Assembly (NCBI RefSeq): GCF_002788215.1
Contig: NZ_CP024845.1
Location: 1,116,001-1,180,000 of the forward strand
From: Halohasta litchfieldiae
Lineage (GTDB): Archaea; Halobacteriota; Halobacteria; Halobacteriales; Haloferacaceae
Reading direction: 5' to 3'
Length of the DNA stretch: 64,000 nt
Below the pieces are notes generated by a model that searched no databases, had not been told where the DNA came from, and was given only the letters and a program-made list of their open reading frames with translations. Shown here one piece after another: positions 62,229 to 64,000 of this stretch (within the stretch, counting starts at the first letter, position 1; the number at the start of each line of letters is the position of its first letter). A program made the position numbers and the translations under genes.

Positions 62229-62740
62229 TGTTGTACGATGATTACGTGGACGGTCTTCGGTCCGTGTGCGCCTTTCACCAGTGCACCCATGTCGGCGGTC
62301 GCACTGGGACCAGTCGCGATGATCCCGCTCCAGTCGTCGTCGCGGAACGAATCTCCGAGTTCGATCAGCGCGTCACCCATCCCCGGGACGATGTCCGCCT
62401 CTCGGAGGACAGCGACGTGCTGGTCGGCGAACAGGCTAACCGGTTCGACACCCGACTCGGTCGTCGAGACCACGATACTCCCGTAGTCGGCGACGCCGAG
62501 GACTGCCTCCGTCACACCGGTGGCAGCCGCCTCGACCGCCGCAGGTGATACTTCCCGGTCGACCGACTCCGGCAGCGAGACCCCGTCGATCGACGGGTCG
62601 ACGCCGACGGTGGGCGTCGAGGCGACCGCCTCGATCTCCGTTTCGACCTCCTCGGGGTCCGTCATAGTAGACGAGACGCCGAAGTCGTCGAGTCGGTTGA
62701 CGAACTGCTCGGTTATCGACGCTGTGCTGGATTCTGTCAT
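62225..62740 (-). CDS. LUD-domain protein LutC/LldG
   Basis: 171 aa with a single LUD domain: TGVTEAVLGVADYGSIVVST, SLFADQHVAVLREADIVPGM and IIATGPSATADMGALVKGAH GPKTVHVIIV. LutC is the third subunit of the LutABC lactate oxidase. First gene of the operon, overlapping the fusion gene by 4 nt (ATGA). Confidence 0.92.
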   Translation of the reverse strand: MTESSTASITEQFVNRLDDFGVSSTMTDPEEVETEIEAVASTPTVGVDPSIDGVSLPESVDREVSPAAVEAAATGVTEAVLGVADYGSIVVSTTESGVEPVSLFADQHVAVLREADIVPGMGDALIELGDSFRDDDWSGIIATGPSATADMGALVKGAHGPKTVHVIIVQQ

Positions 62741-62809
62741 ATTGGGTTTGTTATGTGCATGGGATTGTAAATCACGGGCTTATCGTCGTTAGTGCTTCGA
62801 GTGACACGG

Positions 62810-64000
62810 TTATGTATCGAGTTCGACCATCGTCGCTTCCAGTTCCGAGACGGTCTCGTCGATCTCGTCGACGAGATCGCGCTGGTCAGCAGTAGTTTCG
62901 GTGATCGATTCGACCGCGACAGCAAGCTCGTCGGCACGGTCTGCGGCTTCGTCGACGGTCGTTGCGACCTGTTCGGTCGCGACAGCCTGCTCGTCTGTCG
63001 CTTGAGCGATGTCCTGAATGGCCGCCGTCGTCTGTGAGACGACCGAGACGACTTCCGAGAGCGTCCGTTCGAGTTGCTCGGTCCGTTCGGTGCCGGCGGT
63101 TACTTCATCTATCATCTCGTCGATACTCTCGACGGTCTGGTCGGCGTCCGTCTGAATCTCGGTGATCGTCTGTTCGATCCGTGTAGCCTGTTGTTGTGAC
63201 TCGTTGGCGAGAGTTTTAATCTCGTCGGCGACGACTGCGAACCCGTCGCCGGATTCGCCCGACCGCGCGGCCTCGATGTTCGCGTTCAACGCGAGCAGAT
63301 TGGTCTGTTCGGCGACGTCGTCGATTATGTCGACGATCTCGTCGATCTCTTTGATCCGGCGTTGCAAATCGGTCACGTCGCTCTCGACGGTGCTCGCCGC
63401 GTCGGCGACGACACTCATCATTTCGTGGGTCTCGTCGACTGCCTCCTGACCATCTCTGACCAGTTCGGCTGCCCGTTCGCTTGCTGTCTCGGTTTCGTCG
63501 GCCGACGACGCGATCTGCTCAACCGATGCCGACAGGTCCGCTATCGCGTCCGCGACACGGTCCATTTCGTCACGCTCTGCCGCCGTAAGGTTAGCAATAT
63601 CGACCGTGCTGTCGGTGATCTCTGCCGCCTTGTTCCGGAGCGTCTCGACGGCAGTCGCAACGTCTTGGGTGACAGTCTCTTGGGCTCGGGACATTCTGTT
63701 CCGTTCTTTGACGATATCTGTGACGATGGGGGTCGTCTCGACCGCACCGACCGTTTCTCCGTCGAAATCGGTCAGCGGAACTGCCATCGATCGGTTCCAC
63801 AGATGGCCGTCCGGCGTCGGGACCTTCCGGAAATCCGATTCACGGACCGTCTCACCGGTCCTGGCGACAGTTTCGGCCAAGATTTCCGAGTTGCCCTCGG
63901 TCTCGAAAAATTCGTAGCCGAGCGTCCCGAGTGCGTTGGCTCGCGACCGTCCGTAGGCTGCTTCGGCTGCATCGTTGAAATGGACGAGTCGACGCTCGTC
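62810..64000 (-). CDS. Methyl-accepting chemotaxis protein (partial, N-terminus beyond window)
   Basis: 397 codons visible; the start lies beyond 64000. A PAS-like module comes first ([50 protein letters not shown]), then a cytoplasmic signalling domain with long coiled coils and the hairpin tip [20 protein letters not shown] followed by [18 protein letters not shown], which contacts CheA and CheW. No membrane helix seen in the visible part, so it is probably a soluble receptor. Adjacent to the LUD genes; link to lactate sensing is inference. Confidence 0.93.
   Translation of the reverse strand, partial: DERRLVHFNDAAEAAYGRSRANALGTLGYEFFETEGNSEILAETVARTGETVRESDFRKVPTPDGHLWNRSMAVPLTDFDGETVGAVETTPIVTDIVKERNRMSRAQETVTQDVATAVETLRNKAAEITDSTVDIANLTAAERDEMDRVADAIADLSASVEQIASSADETETASERAAELVRDGQEAVDETHEMMSVVADAASTVESDVTDLQRRIKEIDEIVDIIDDVAEQTNLLALNANIEAARSGESGDGFAVVADEIKTLANESQQQATRIEQTITEIQTDADQTVESIDEMIDEVTAGTERTEQLERTLSEVVSVVSQTTAAIQDIAQATDEQAVATEQVATTVDEAADRADELAVAVESITETTADQRDLVDEIDETVSELEATMVELDT

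Overview
The window reads as chromosome of an extremely halophilic archaeon (class Halobacteria). Proteins are acidic and Asp/Glu-rich, many genes have TATA boxes about 25-30 nt before a leaderless start, Tat-type lipoprotein signals are common, and the families are haloarchaeal: HTH-10/bacterio-opsin-activator regulators, Orc1/Cdc6, archaeal type II GAPDH, thiL, DUF192 and DUF2391 proteins. GC is high. The palindrome GTCGAC is extraordinarily frequent, about once per 100 bp in places. The species is not identified.

Layout. (1) 0-17.7 kb is housekeeping: site-2 protease, thiL, an HNH/zinc protein, a LeuA/CimA-type synthase, tRNA-Ser(CGA), an ArsR regulator with a membrane partner, a lipoprotein whose body is a pentapeptide repeat, a rhodanese/metallo-beta-lactamase protein, late cobalamin genes (cbiP, cobO), tyrA, an Rsm22-like methyltransferase and msrA. 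(2) 18.0-23.8 kb has an HTH-10 regulator, an MFS exporter, a putative iron-binding Tat lipoprotein and a divergent DyP-like Tat protein around a perfect palindrome, then a DsbA-like lipoprotein and a [2Fe-2S] ferredoxin. (3) 23.8-37.4 kb is a phosphate/polyphosphate supercluster: histidine kinase, phoU, pstSCAB, a PhoU-AbrB fusion, a second kinase, a calcineurin-like phosphatase and polyphosphate kinase ppk1. (4) 37.4-52.4 kb is an accessory island: an IS element beside a truncated AN1-finger gene, a tyrosine recombinase, a PAS/GAF/HTH-10 regulator, decayed denitrification-type genes (HTH-10, norB and molybdopterin-oxidoreductase remnants) around an intact TDT transporter, then a replication module (Orc1/Cdc6 with at least six origin repeats and an AT-rich palindrome) bracketed by near-identical hairpins, an ArdC-like antirestriction protein and an integrase remnant. 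(5) 52.5-64 kb is carbon metabolism: ppsA, type II gap, a D-2-hydroxyacid dehydrogenase, an HTH protein, an Nramp-fold transporter, a LutB-LutA fusion with LutC, and a chemoreceptor cut by the window end. GTCGAC is roughly three times sparser in the right-hand part than in the left.

How the genes work together. The Pho block links high-affinity phosphate import (PstSCAB), its regulation (PhoU, PhoU-AbrB, kinases) and storage as polyphosphate (PPK1). The right block fits lactate or other hydroxyacid use feeding gluconeogenesis (LUD complex, PEP synthase, GAPDH), with a chemoreceptor alongside.

The most unusual structures are: two long intergenic hairpins with identical conserved modules but covarying stems (13.2 and 37.5 kb), a good candidate for a structured RNA or mobile palindrome family; four 17-bp mini-hairpins at 22-23 bp spacing forming an apparent in-frame insertion in a small protein gene (33.7-33.8 kb); a transposase gene holding five perfect inverted repeats; and the bracketed origin module. 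All calls come from reading the sequence; no database search was run.
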